Under the pieces are notes generated by a model that was not told where the DNA came from, did not search any database, and saw only the letters and a list, made by a program, of their open reading frames with translations. From assembly GCA_017431035.1 (NCBI GenBank), contig JAFRLW010000020.1, forward strand, positions 1 through 55,729: a stretch of 55,729 nt of DNA, given 5' to 3'. The stretch comes from Clostridia bacterium (GTDB taxonomy: Bacteria > Bacillota > Clostridia > Oscillospirales > Acutalibacteraceae). This document shows positions 34,311-42,501 of this stretch, piece after piece; within the stretch, counting starts at the first letter, position 1, and every line of letters starts with the position of its first letter. Made by a program: the position numbers and the translations under genes.

Positions 34311-37300
34311 ATGAAAAACAAACTCTTAAAACTGCTCAAAAACAAATGGACCATTATTATAGCAAGTGTATTGCTTGTAGCCATACTCGGTACTGTATTT
34401 GCGCTTAACTTTAATAATTGGTTCGGCACAGAAGATACAAGCGGCGAACTGTCTTCCGATATATTCTGGAACGTAAACCGCTTTGATTATGCCTATCAAA
34501 CGGGCAAAGCCTCCGACCTTGTACGTGAACGTGATAAGACAGACGGCACGTACCACATACTGTTTTGCGCCCTTTCTCAACAGGGACGTGCGGTTAACCG
34601 CCGTGCAAAAAACAGTACGGTTGTTGCAAAAATAGATATGAACACCGCTATGGGACTTAAGTTTGATGAGACTGGCGTTGTAGTTGACGTTGTACCTCTT
34701 GAAGAAATGGGATACAAAATCACCGCCGCCCGTGTATATGTAAACGGAACGCCCGAAAAGGGAAAACCCGTTATCATCAATACTTCTGACCGTGGCGACG
34801 GCGTTGAGAAAAAAATAGATATTCCGTCTTCAGTTCCCGTATATGATGTTTCGGGTACTACCGGTGAGCCGGGTACACGTCTTACAGAGGGCTTTATTGA
34901 CGGCGACTGTATCTACGTTGTAAGCGATAAAAAAGACAATATAAAATATGTTGTTGTTACCGAGCGTAACGTTGTAGGTACTATATACTATAATAAAGAC
35001 CGTAAATATGACTCAAGGTTCCAGAACACCACAAGAGAGCAAAGCGCCGACGGATACTATTATATTGATCTCGCTTATGAAGGCAAAGTTGAAACCTTCT
35101 ATACAAAAGATTATACACTTGTAAACTATATGGATAGAACGGCAGGTAGGGCGTTCGGACTTGAACTTGACGAAAACGACCCCCACCTCATAACCGACTA
35201 CTTCCGTACAAAAGAGGTTACAAAGGGTAACATCGTTGCCTCTTATTATAATGTAGTTAGTCTTGATAACGGCGTTTTGAAGGTTAGATATACCGGCAAA
35301 CGCAACTCGCCTAAGTTCGGCGATGAACAAACCTATACCCTCGCCAAAAACTGTCGCGCTATGGACGTTACGGGTATTGAGGGTGTAAACTACGGCGAGT
35401 GGACCGATGTAAGACCCGGCGATAAGGTACAATGCTACCTCAACGGCAGAGGCAAGATTTGCTTTATTCACGTAATAGCAAGTCGTACGGTAGGTTGTGA
35501 ACTCTACTGGAGTTTATCTCGCAAATGGAACACATCAACAAATACCTGGACCAGACAACCGGAGGCTGACGGAAAATACGTATTTAACGTTGTGGCAAAG
35601 AGCACACCCGGCGTTGTTAAACAGGTTTATACCTACAACCGTCAACTTGCCGAAGAGATAGACAGAAAATATGCGGCTCCCGTATTCGGACTTAAACTAA
35701 ACGGCAACGAGATAGTCGCTCACTATACACCGCTTCAGACAGTGGGCGGAACAAGTATAGCATCCTATTATAAGATAAGTTCAATAGACGGAAAAACGCT
35801 CAACTTTACCTCACCTAAAACCGGAGATAAAACCTGGGCGGATATGGTGGAAAAACCGCTTATATTTAACACCCAAAACCTATGTAAAGTTGATAAAGTA
35901 TCAGTAGGCGATAAAGTACATTCTCTCCTCAACTCTATGGGTGAAGTACAAATCATCTACATAATCGAAAAAGCCCCTGAGGTTGTAAAAACGGCATATT
36001 GCCCGCATTGTAACAGGACTGTTTCCTGGTATAGATTTAACGGCGGAAAAACAACCGAAGACGGCAGACACTATATAATGACCGAAGACTATGAGATCAG
36101 AAGCGACAAGGCGGCATTTATCGTAGGCGGCTCAAATACCGTATTTAGTTATAAAACTACAAATACCGTTCTTGACCTTAACGGTCATAGCATTACATCC
36201 GACTACCGCATACTTGATATAGACGATCATAACAGTCTTTACGTTATGGACTCTAAGGGCGGCGGAGTTATGCGCTCAACCAGTCAAAAATATACCGATA
36301 ACGGTATAGCCGTTCGTATGGGCGACGCTTCCGAGTTTACACTTGCAGGCGGCACTATAGATATGTCGGCAGTTACCGAAGTCGGTTGTCAGGGAATGTG
36401 CGTTTACGTGGCGCCCGGTTCAACCTTCAATATGAAAGGCGGCACCATTAAGGGATGTAAGTCACTATACGGAACTGCATATACAATAAGCGGAAAATCG
36501 GCTACCGGCGGAGGTATGGGCGGCTCGGTACACGTTATGGGTCCTGCTACCCGTACAAACGACAACGGTCAGTCGGTTAGTCTAACGGGCGCTGTATTCA
36601 ATATGTATGACGGCGTTATAACCGGCGGTCGTGCCGAGGGCACCAAAAACGGTGACGGCGGTAACATAAGCGTTCTAAGGGGCGGTACATTTAATATGTA
36701 CGGCGGTACTGTTAAGGACGGTTACAGTTCGGGTCACGGCGGTAACATCAACGCCTTCAAAGGCTCTAACGTCAATATGTACGGCGGTTCGGTAATAAAC
36801 GGTACTGCAAAAGGCAACGGCGGTAATATCAATGTTGCAACCGATAGTTTGCTTGATATGTCAGGCGGAAAAATCACCGGCGGTAAATCAAGCGCTAAGG
36901 GTAATAACGTTTACGTTGACGGAAAAATAAATCTTAAAGGCACATCAAAAATTACCGACGGCGATCTCTATATGGCGACAAGTTCAACCGTTACACCTAG
37001 CAATCTGAAAGACGGCGCTAAGTTTGAAGTAAGCCGTGTAAGAGCCGGTGTGTTTGCAAAGAATATAGAAAATGCAAAATCCTATGAAAAATACTTCAGT
37101 TCTTATCGTGACGGACTTGCGGTTGTCGGCAATAACAGTGAAAAGACCCTCTCGCTTGTAAACTCAGGTCACGTTCACGCAAAAGACGGTAAAGCAGCTT
37201 CTGAAGATGACGATAAGGTATATTATGAACCGCTCACTCAAAGCGATATTGACGATAGGTTCAGCGGTAAACTACCGACCCACGGCAGTTACTACCTTGA

Positions 37301-39263
37301 AGAAGACCTTGTAGTTACAGGTCAGACTTCCGATGACGGCGACCTTAACATTTGCTATAACGGTCATACCGTTGCAATATTCAGTAACGGTTCAAGTTCC
37401 GCAAGATTACTGCTTCTCGGCAACATAGAACCTGAGAAAATGTATGCAGCCGGAACAAGTAGTACCGAAATCAACCTTTGCGACTGTAAAGACGGCGGCG
37501 GAATGGTAAAAGCCGACGCTGAGAGCAAAGCAAAGGGCGGAATGATTTTGATAAATGGCACTCATAAAGTAACCCTTAATATTTATGACGGACTTTATGA
37601 TGCTTCCGGTATAACTTCCACAGAAAACGGACCCTTTATGGTTGTGAACGGTCCTAAATCCAAAGTGGCTGATGATGCGGCGGAAGTTAATATCTACGGC
37701 GGTCAGATAATCGGCGGTGAAACCACCGGTAAGGGCGGCGCTATCTATGTTGACTCAAGCCTTGTTTCCTTTAATATCAAAGGCGGAACAATAGAGGGCG
37801 GTAAGGCGCTTAAAGGCGGTAATATCGGCGGATATATTAAACTAAGTGCTAAAGACTGCATTATCAAAGACGGTATTGCCGAAAGTGCCGACGGCTCGGC
37901 AGAGGGACTCGGCGGAAACATATTTGTTGAGGGCTCCGGAAAACTAAGCCTCAATAACGTAACTGTTACAAACGGCAGCGCAACAAACGGCGGAAACATC
38001 TATATCGGCGGAACAAACACAACCGCTTCGATAGAAGACTGCTATATAACAAACGGTTCGTCAATAGAACAAAACTCAAAAGGCGGAAAAGGCGATAATA
38101 TCTATGTTAACGCCATAACCTTGAATCTAAAGGGCGATATGACCTTTGATGGAGTAGATACCGATAAAACCGATGTTTATTTGGCAAGTGAAAATGCTAA
38201 TATTAAAGTAGCCGATTTGGGCGACGATACCAAGGTTTCGGTTGAGTTTAACTATAACGGTACCGTAGTAGTAGGCGGCGCTGAATACTTCGATAAGTTC
38301 AAGTTTATTTCAGAAACGCAGGTGGAAAAATCGGGCGACGATATAGTCACCAAGGTTGACACCACACATGAGCATTGTGTTTGCGGCGGTGACACAAATG
38401 TCGGCGACCATACTTCACACAAAAAGGTGGTTTATGAACCGCTGACACAGGAGATTATAACCGATACTTATTCGGGCAAATTACCTGTAAAAGGCAACTT
38501 CTACCTTGAAGAAGACATAACGCTTTCCGGTCAAACGTCGGTTAACAGCGGAAGTCTTAACATCTGCTATAACGGTCATACAATGTCCATTAAGTCAAGC
38601 GGCTCAAGTGCTGACAGAGTTTTGATGCTCGGAAGATCTTCTACCACCACCAAGCAAACCGTTAACCTTTGCGATTGTAAAGGCGGCGGCGGAATGAAGA
38701 AGACCGACGCAACAAGTACTGCAACAGGCGCTATGATATATGTCAATGCCCAGAGACCTACAACCGTTAATATATTCGGCGGTGTATATGATGCAAGTGG
38801 CATTAAGACTAACAACAACGGCGGTCTTATCCACGTTGCTGCGACCAACACACCTACGCTTAATATTTACGGCGGTAAGTTTATCGGCGCTATGGCAAGT
38901 AAGGCTTCAACCGGTACAATTGTAAACGTTGCCACCGGTGCGTTACTTAACCTCTATGGCGGTGAGTTCACCTGTAATGATGGAACAGCCGAAAATGTTT
39001 ACGGTATAAACTATCCGACTGAGGACGAACTCACTATTTCAGGTAAAATCGTTATAAACGGTGAAAACGGTGCGGTGCTTCGCCTTGGCTCAAAAACCAC
39101 ACTTAAGGTCGGCGACCTTAAAGAAGGCTCAAAGATTTGCATACTGCCCTCAAGCGAAGGCGTGTTTGCAAAAGATGCTGCAAAATATAAGGATTTGTTT
39201 ACTACAACATCCGACTATAAAATAACCGTTTCGGGTGATGACCTGAAAATAGAAAAGAAATAA
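34311..39263 (+). CDS. Giant anchored repeat protein (1650 aa) with parallel beta-helix-like regions
   Basis: The N-terminus has a basic cytoplasmic end and one membrane anchor (about 14-33). Residues about 40-560 carry two similar units (HLITDYFRTKEVTKGNIVASYY and IVAHYTPLQTVGGTSIASYY) each ending in a GDKVxxxLNxxGxxxxIxxI segment. A CPHC motif at about 564 opens the first beta-helix-like region, rich in repeats such as GGTFNMYGGTVKDG and NGGNIN. Two further copies begin near 953 (HVHAKDG) and 1352 (HEHCVC), both followed by YEPLTQ...SGKLP...YYLEED...G.TS...LNICYNGHT. No LPXTG motif is at the C-terminus. I do not recognise a defined function; adhesin or polysaccharide-binding roles are guesses. 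Confidence 0.75.
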   Translation: MKNKLLKLLKNKWTIIIASVLLVAILGTVFALNFNNWFGTEDTSGELSSDIFWNVNRFDYAYQTGKASDLVRERDKTDGTYHILFCALSQQGRAVNRRAKNSTVVAKIDMNTAMGLKFDETGVVVDVVPLEEMGYKITAARVYVNGTPEKGKPVIINTSDRGDGVEKKIDIPSSVPVYDVSGTTGEPGTRLTEGFIDGDCIYVVSDKKDNIKYVVVTERNVVGTIYYNKDRKYDSRFQNTTREQSADGYYYIDLAYEGKVETFYTKDYTLVNYMDRTAGRAFGLELDENDPHLITDYFRTKEVTKGNIVASYYNVVSLDNGVLKVRYTGKRNSPKFGDEQTYTLAKNCRAMDVTGIEGVNYGEWTDVRPGDKVQCYLNGRGKICFIHVIASRTVGCELYWSLSRKWNTSTNTWTRQPEADGKYVFNVVAKSTPGVVKQVYTYNRQLAEEIDRKYAAPVFGLKLNGNEIVAHYTPLQTVGGTSIASYYKISSIDGKTLNFTSPKTGDKTWADMVEKPLIFNTQNLCKVDKVSVGDKVHSLLNSMGEVQIIYIIEKAPEVVKTAYCPHCNRTVSWYRFNGGKTTEDGRHYIMTEDYEIRSDKAAFIVGGSNTVFSYKTTNTVLDLNGHSITSDYRILDIDDHNSLYVMDSKGGGVMRSTSQKYTDNGIAVRMGDASEFTLAGGTIDMSAVTEVGCQGMCVYVAPGSTFNMKGGTIKGCKSLYGTAYTISGKSATGGGMGGSVHVMGPATRTNDNGQSVSLTGAVFNMYDGVITGGRAEGTKNGDGGNISVLRGGTFNMYGGTVKDGYSSGHGGNINAFKGSNVNMYGGSVINGTAKGNGGNINVATDSLLDMSGGKITGGKSSAKGNNVYVDGKINLKGTSKITDGDLYMATSSTVTPSNLKDGAKFEVSRVRAGVFAKNIENAKSYEKYFSSYRDGLAVVGNNSEKTLSLVNSGHVHAKDGKAASEDDDKVYYEPLTQSDIDDRFSGKLPTHGSYYLEEDLVVTGQTSDDGDLNICYNGHTVAIFSNGSSSARLLLLGNIEPEKMYAAGTSSTEINLCDCKDGGGMVKADAESKAKGGMILINGTHKVTLNIYDGLYDASGITSTENGPFMVVNGPKSKVADDAAEVNIYGGQIIGGETTGKGGAIYVDSSLVSFNIKGGTIEGGKALKGGNIGGYIKLSAKDCIIKDGIAESADGSAEGLGGNIFVEGSGKLSLNNVTVTNGSATNGGNIYIGGTNTTASIEDCYITNGSSIEQNSKGGKGDNIYVNAITLNLKGDMTFDGVDTDKTDVYLASENANIKVADLGDDTKVSVEFNYNGTVVVGGAEYFDKFKFISETQVEKSGDDIVTKVDTTHEHCVCGGDTNVGDHTSHKKVVYEPLTQEIITDTYSGKLPVKGNFYLEEDITLSGQTSVNSGSLNICYNGHTMSIKSSGSSADRVLMLGRSSTTTKQTVNLCDCKGGGGMKKTDATSTATGAMIYVNAQRPTTVNIFGGVYDASGIKTNNNGGLIHVAATNTPTLNIYGGKFIGAMASKASTGTIVNVATGALLNLYGGEFTCNDGTAENVYGINYPTEDELTISGKIVINGENGAVLRLGSKTTLKVGDLKEGSKICILPSSEGVFAKDAAKYKDLFTTTSDYKITVSGDDLKIEKK

Positions 39264-39271
39264 TATCTTAT

Positions 39272-39308
39272 ATGAAAACGGTTCTTAAAAAAAGAACCGT
39301 TTTCATTT
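39272..39308 (+). terminator. Terminator of the giant surface protein gene
   Basis: A perfect 15-bp stem ATGAAAACGGTTCTT (39272-39286) with AAGAACCGTTTTCAT (39292-39306). The T tract after it is short. Confidence 0.8.
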
Positions 39309-39318
39309 GTGCAAAGTG

Positions 39319-39343
39319 TTCATTTTTTTAATAAAAAAATGAA
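39319..39343. repeat. AT-rich perfect inverted repeat
   Basis: Arms TTCATTTTTTT (39319-39329) and AAAAAAATGAA (39333-39343) around AAT, 20 bases upstream of the SDR gene -35. It may be an operator, or a by-product of A/T runs. Confidence 0.5.
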
Positions 39344-39363
39344 TTATTTGTAAATCTGGTTAA

Positions 39364-39392
39364 TTGACCGAGAATTATATTGATGATATAAT
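39364..39392 (+). promoter_or_regulatory. SDR gene promoter
   Basis: TTGACC (39364-39369), 17 bases, TATAAT (39387-39392). Confidence 0.78.
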
Positions 39393-39430
39393 ATTATTGT
39401 TAAATATTTAATAAAAAGGGGTTTTAACAA

Positions 39431-40204
39431 GTGAAAAAGTATTTTAATTTGAAAGACCAGGTTGCTATCGTAACCGGATGCTCAACAGGACTTGGCGTAC
39501 AAATGGCAAAAGCGCTCGCTAACCAGGGTGCTAAAATAGTTGCCGTTGCCCGTCGTCAAAACCTTATTGACGAGGTTGCCGCTAAAATCAGCGAAGAGTA
39601 CGGTGTTGAAACACTTGCAATTCGTTGCGATATCACCGACACCGCTGCTGTTGAGGAGATGGTAGATAAGGTGCTTGATAAGTTCGGCAGAGTTGATATT
39701 CTTATAAACAATGCCGGTACAGGTGCCGTTGCTCCTGCTGAAGATATTACCGATGAGCAGTTTAATAATGAAATGAACATTGACCTTTTCGGTTCGTTCA
39801 GAGTTGCTCGTGCCGTTGCTAAAAAGGCTATGATACCTGCAAAATACGGCAGAGTAATCAATATCGCTTCTATGTACGGTCTTGTAGGTAACAAAATTGC
39901 CGGCTCGGCTCCTTATCACGCAGCAAAGGGCGGCGTTGTAAACCTTACCCGTGCGCTCGCTTCCGAATGGGGTAAATACAATATAACCGTTAACTCAATT
40001 TGTCCCGGTTATTTCTACACCGACCTTACTCGTGACACTCTTAACAGTGACTTCTTCCAGGCAAATGCCAAAACAATGATTCCGGAAGAGCGTTACGGTG
40101 AAGAGGGCGAACTTGACACAGCCGCACTCTTCCTTGCAGCTAAAGAGTCAAGTTATGTTACCGGTGTTAATCTTGCCGTTGACGGCGGATATACCGCAAT
40201 GTAA
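39431..40204 (+). CDS. SDR family oxidoreductase
   Basis: A 257-residue classical short-chain dehydrogenase. The cofactor motif is VTGCSTGLG (14-22), NNAG is at 93-96, and the catalytic residues are S147, Y162 and K166 (PYHAAKGG). The N-terminus (FNLKDQVAIVTG) and overall pattern look like the gluconate 5-dehydrogenase / 2-deoxy-gluconate dehydrogenase or FabG-like branch; substrate unknown. The start is GTG at 39431 after AAAGGGG. Monocistronic with its own promoter and terminator. Confidence 0.88.
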   Translation: MKKYFNLKDQVAIVTGCSTGLGVQMAKALANQGAKIVAVARRQNLIDEVAAKISEEYGVETLAIRCDITDTAAVEEMVDKVLDKFGRVDILINNAGTGAVAPAEDITDEQFNNEMNIDLFGSFRVARAVAKKAMIPAKYGRVINIASMYGLVGNKIAGSAPYHAAKGGVVNLTRALASEWGKYNITVNSICPGYFYTDLTRDTLNSDFFQANAKTMIPEERYGEEGELDTAALFLAAKESSYVTGVNLAVDGGYTAM

Positions 40205-40216
40205 AAAAACAAAAAA

Positions 40217-40243
40217 GACGGTGGCAAACCCACCGTCTTTTTT
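40217..40243. terminator. Terminator between the SDR gene and the lipoprotein gene
   Basis: Stem GACGGTGG (40217-40224) with CCACCGTC (40230-40237), A run before and T run after; works for both convergent genes. Confidence 0.88.
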
Positions 40244-40251
40244 TATGCCCT

Positions 40252-40809
40252 TTATTCAAATAGATTTATAAAGGCGTCCCATATATCGTTTGTAAAGTTC
40301 TTTATCTTTTTAAGAGAGCCTTCTACCGCTTCACGCACGGTGTCATAGTCGTCATCCGCCACGCCGTAATACTGTTTTACAAGGGCTTTGGCGTTCTTCG
40401 CAAGGTTTTTAAGCTCTTTTGAAGCGTCGGTTTCTCCACGCTCGGCTAACAGTTCGAGCTTGTGTGCATCTTTGTAAACCTTTTTGGCGGTTTCTTCGTT
40501 GCTGTCGGTAATACCGTTTTCAAGTTCCTTCATACCGCTTTCAATTTCGTTTACAAGGGTGTTTATTTCTTCTCTTGTAACCTTTTTGTTTTCGTCAATT
40601 TCACTCTTTGCTTCGGTTTCAAGTTTGGCGTAGTCATCCTTTACGCTATCCCACTTTTTGCCTATGGTACCGCTGAAACCTTTAACCGTGTTTTCAGGCT
40701 CGCTCATAGAACTTGTTTCACTGTTGTAATCCTGGTCTTCTTTATTGCCGCACGCCGCAAATGTGAAAATCAAGCCGAGTGCCAAAACAATACTTAATAG
40801 TTTTTTCAT
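40252..40809 (-). CDS. Small lipoprotein of unknown function
   Basis: A 185-residue protein with a signal peptide and lipobox TFAAC (MKKLLSIVLALGLIFTFAACG), then an acidic, Lys/Glu-rich, mostly helical mature part (about 40-150) that looks like a coiled-coil bundle. Function unknown. I start at the ATG at 40809, with AAAGGAAG about 7 bases upstream; an in-frame GTG at 40845 would add residues before a perfect signal peptide. It is divergent from the hydrogenase operon, with a leader that carries a palindrome almost identical to that of serS. Confidence 0.8.
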   Translation of the reverse strand: MKKLLSIVLALGLIFTFAACGNKEDQDYNSETSSMSEPENTVKGFSGTIGKKWDSVKDDYAKLETEAKSEIDENKKVTREEINTLVNEIESGMKELENGITDSNEETAKKVYKDAHKLELLAERGETDASKELKNLAKNAKALVKQYYGVADDDYDTVREAVEGSLKKIKNFTNDIWDAFINLFE

Positions 40810-40832
40810 ATACTTCTTCCTTTCAATTATGT

Positions 40833-40845
40833 GTGAATTATTCAC
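40833..40845. repeat. Short palindrome in the lipoprotein leader
   Basis: GTGAAT-T-ATTCAC, a perfect 6-1-6 inverted repeat just upstream of the Shine-Dalgarno. Confidence 0.5.
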
Positions 40846-40847
40846 CC

Positions 40848-40870
40848 ATGTCTTATCAATGATAAGCCAT
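40848..40870 (-). promoter_or_regulatory. 23-nt palindrome in the lipoprotein leader
   Basis: Sense strand opens ATGGCTTATCAT, the same first 12 bases as the serS leader element, and ends GATAAGACAT (arms CTTATC and GATAAG). It lies about +10 from the predicted lipoprotein transcript start, the same offset as at serS. Confidence 0.6.
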
Positions 40871-40885
40871 ATATTAAGGTTAACC

Positions 40886-40915
40886 CGTTTAGTGATTTTT
40901 ATTCATAACTGTCAA
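40886..40915 (-). promoter_or_regulatory. Putative lipoprotein gene promoter
   Basis: On minus: TTGACA (40910-40915), 18 bases, TAAACG (40886-40891). Good -35, weak -10. Confidence 0.45.
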
Positions 40916-40921
40916 TTTTTC

Positions 40922-40936
40922 GGAACAAACTGTTCC
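40922..40936. repeat. Operator-like inverted repeat
   Basis: GGAACA-AAC-TGTTCC, a perfect 6-3-6 palindrome, 6 bases upstream of the putative lipoprotein -35. Confidence 0.5.
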
Positions 40937-41015
40937 AAATGAAACCATTTTTACAAAAATATTGAAAATAATATAAAATAATTAAAATATTTATAAAAAA
41001 TATTAAAAAAACAGT

Positions 41016-41043
41016 TTGCAAAAACGTAAAAGTATGTTATTAT
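41016..41043 (+). promoter_or_regulatory. Hydrogenase operon promoter
   Basis: TTGCAA (41016-41021), 16 bases, TATTAT (41038-41043). Predicted start near 41050, giving a leader of about 84 bases that holds the 23-nt palindrome. Confidence 0.6.
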
Positions 41044-41077
41044 ATTTTTTGATAGAAAAATATCAATCTATAACTCT

Positions 41078-41100
41078 AGACTTATTGCCGATAAGTCATA
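41078..41100 (+). promoter_or_regulatory. 23-nt palindrome in the hydrogenase leader
   Basis: Arms GACTTAT (41080-41086) and ATAAGTC (41092-41098). It aligns base for base in length with the serS and lipoprotein leader elements, and the G-C to A-T change in one arm is compensated in the other. Confidence 0.6.
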
Positions 41101-41133
41101 AACTATTCATATTCATTATAGGAGGAACCGTTA

Positions 41134-41631
41134 ATGAAAAAGAAAATAAGCAAATTACCTTTCAAAGGTACAAGAGAACAAGAAGAGCAACTTATGGCTG
41201 TTATCAATGAGAATAAACACGATAAGAGCAATCTTATGGTTGTTATGCAAAAGGCTCAGGATATTTATGGATATCTTCCTTTTGAAGTGCAGGAAATGAT
41301 AGCAGAGGGAATGGATGTTCCGCTTGAAAAAGTATATGGCGTTGCTACCTTCTATGCTCAGTTCTCTCTTTCACCTAAGGGTGAATATAACATTTCGGTA
41401 TGTCTTGGTACCGCCTGCTATGTTAAAGGCTCCGGCGATATTTTTGATAAACTTTCCGAAAAACTCGGAATCGGTGCCGATGAGTGCACCGCTGACGGTA
41501 AGTTTTCTCTTACTGCCTGCCGTTGCATAGGTGCTTGCGGTTTGGCACCGGTACTTACCGTAAACGAAGAAGTATACGGCCGTCTTACTGTTGACGATGT
41601 TGACAGTATACTTGCTAAATACGGTGCATAA
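41134..41631 (+). CDS. hydC: Bifurcating [FeFe]-hydrogenase subunit HydC (NuoE-like)
   Basis: A 165-residue thioredoxin-fold [2Fe-2S] protein of the NuoE/HydC type. Cluster ligands are C90, C95, C131 and C135 (CLGTACYVKG and CRCIGACGLAP). The N-terminal helical part (VMQKAQDIYGYLP, VYGVATFYAQF) is typical. It passes electrons between HydB and the rest of the trimeric hydrogenase in the cytoplasm. AGGAGGA precedes the ATG. First gene of a ten-gene operon ending with hydB and hydA. Confidence 0.93.
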   Translation: MKKKISKLPFKGTREQEEQLMAVINENKHDKSNLMVVMQKAQDIYGYLPFEVQEMIAEGMDVPLEKVYGVATFYAQFSLSPKGEYNISVCLGTACYVKGSGDIFDKLSEKLGIGADECTADGKFSLTACRCIGACGLAPVLTVNEEVYGRLTVDDVDSILAKYGA

Positions 41632-41662
41632 TCCGCTTTAGTTTAAGGGGTAATAATAAAGT

Positions 41663-42019
41663 ATGAAAATCAGCAAGATTAAAGAATTACTTGATGCACA
41701 GGTTATCTGCTGCGAGGAAAACACCAATGAGGATGTTTTTTCCGCCTGCGGCAGCGATATGATGAGCGACGTACTCGCATACGTTAAAGATCAGGCCGTT
41801 CTTTTAACCGGTCTTGTAAACTCTCAGGTGGTAAGAACCGCCGAGATGATGGATATGCGTTGTATCGTTTTTGTCCGTTCCAAAATGCCTACTGCCGAAA
41901 TGATTGAACTCGCTCGTGAAGCCGGTATTGTTATTATGGCTACCAAAAAGAGAATGTACGAGGCCTGCGGTAAACTTTACAGCAACGGTCTTGTAGGCAA
42001 TAAGGTAAGAGATGTCTGA
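41663..42019 (+). CDS. DRTGG-domain protein
   Basis: A 118-residue protein that looks like a stand-alone DRTGG domain (LLDAQVICCEENTNEDVFSACGSDMMSDVLAYV), a small regulatory fold also found in HPr-kinase-like and phosphotransacetylase-like proteins. DRTGG genes often accompany [FeFe]-hydrogenase operons in Clostridia (from memory). Its last 8 bases overlap the HATPase gene. A paralogue lies at 43761. Confidence 0.75.
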   Translation: MKISKIKELLDAQVICCEENTNEDVFSACGSDMMSDVLAYVKDQAVLLTGLVNSQVVRTAEMMDMRCIVFVRSKMPTAEMIELAREAGIVIMATKKRMYEACGKLYSNGLVGNKVRDV

Positions 42020-42437
42020 ACTGTTAAAGTTTCATTTTGACGTTGACGGAACTGATTTTACTTCGGCAGGTCAGGCTTCCGTTCAGGTCAAAAAGAACTT
42101 AAGACAGCTTGGTATCCCGCCCGAAATTATCCGTCGTGTTTCAATTGCGATGTATGAGGGCGAGATAAATATGGTGATACACGCCGGCGGCGGTGAGGCG
42201 GACGTTATAGTTACCGAAACAGCTATAGAAATACGTCTTCACGACCACGGACCCGGTATCAAAAATATTGACCAGGCTATGCAGGAAGGCTTTTCAACCG
42301 CAACCGATACTATTCGTACACTCGGTTTCGGTGCGGGAATGGGACTTCCAAATATGAAACGCTATTCCGATGATATAGAAATACATTCGGAACTCGGCGT
42401 CGGCACCGATATTATAATGAGGGTAAATTTAACCTGA
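42012..42437 (+). CDS. RsbT/RsbW-like HATPase (anti-sigma-type kinase)
   Basis: A 141-residue GHKL ATPase domain only. The N-box region is RRVSIAMYEGEINMVIHAGG, the ADP site is HDHGPGIKN, and a glycine lid follows (LGFGAGMGLPNMKRYSDD). This layout resembles the RsbT/RsbW serine kinases of partner-switching systems. It overlaps the DRTGG gene and precedes the HydS-like hydrogenase. No STAS protein is encoded in this operon, so its target is unclear. Confidence 0.83.
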   Translation: MSELLKFHFDVDGTDFTSAGQASVQVKKNLRQLGIPPEIIRRVSIAMYEGEINMVIHAGGGEADVIVTETAIEIRLHDHGPGIKNIDQAMQEGFSTATDTIRTLGFGAGMGLPNMKRYSDDIEIHSELGVGTDIIMRVNLT

Positions 42438-42469
42438 TTTTAATTGTGCGCCGTATTAAATATAAGGTG

Positions 42470-42485
42470 TGACGGTTTACCGTCA
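42470..42485 (+). other. Hairpin before the HydS-like gene
   Basis: TGACGGT (42470-42476) and ACCGTCA (42479-42485) form a 7-bp inverted repeat just upstream of the GTGGGG Shine-Dalgarno, at the only sizeable intergenic gap (64 bases) among the first eight genes of the operon. It could be an mRNA processing or translation-control element. Confidence 0.5.
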
Positions 42486-42501
42486 ACGTGGGGTAACAAC
42501 C

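Noticed and set aside
36300-39000. CRISPR or DNA tandem repeat array
   Set aside because: The repetition is at protein level within one open frame (GG-NMYGG repeats) and the DNA units vary in length and sequence.
40833-40845. Rex redox-regulator site
   Set aside because: GTGAAT-T-ATTCAC is shorter and has a different centre from the TTGTGAA...TTCACAA form recalled for Rex.
40922-40936. LexA/SOS box
   Set aside because: The half-sites GAAC and GTTC are 5 bases apart instead of 4, and the nearby gene is not a repair gene.
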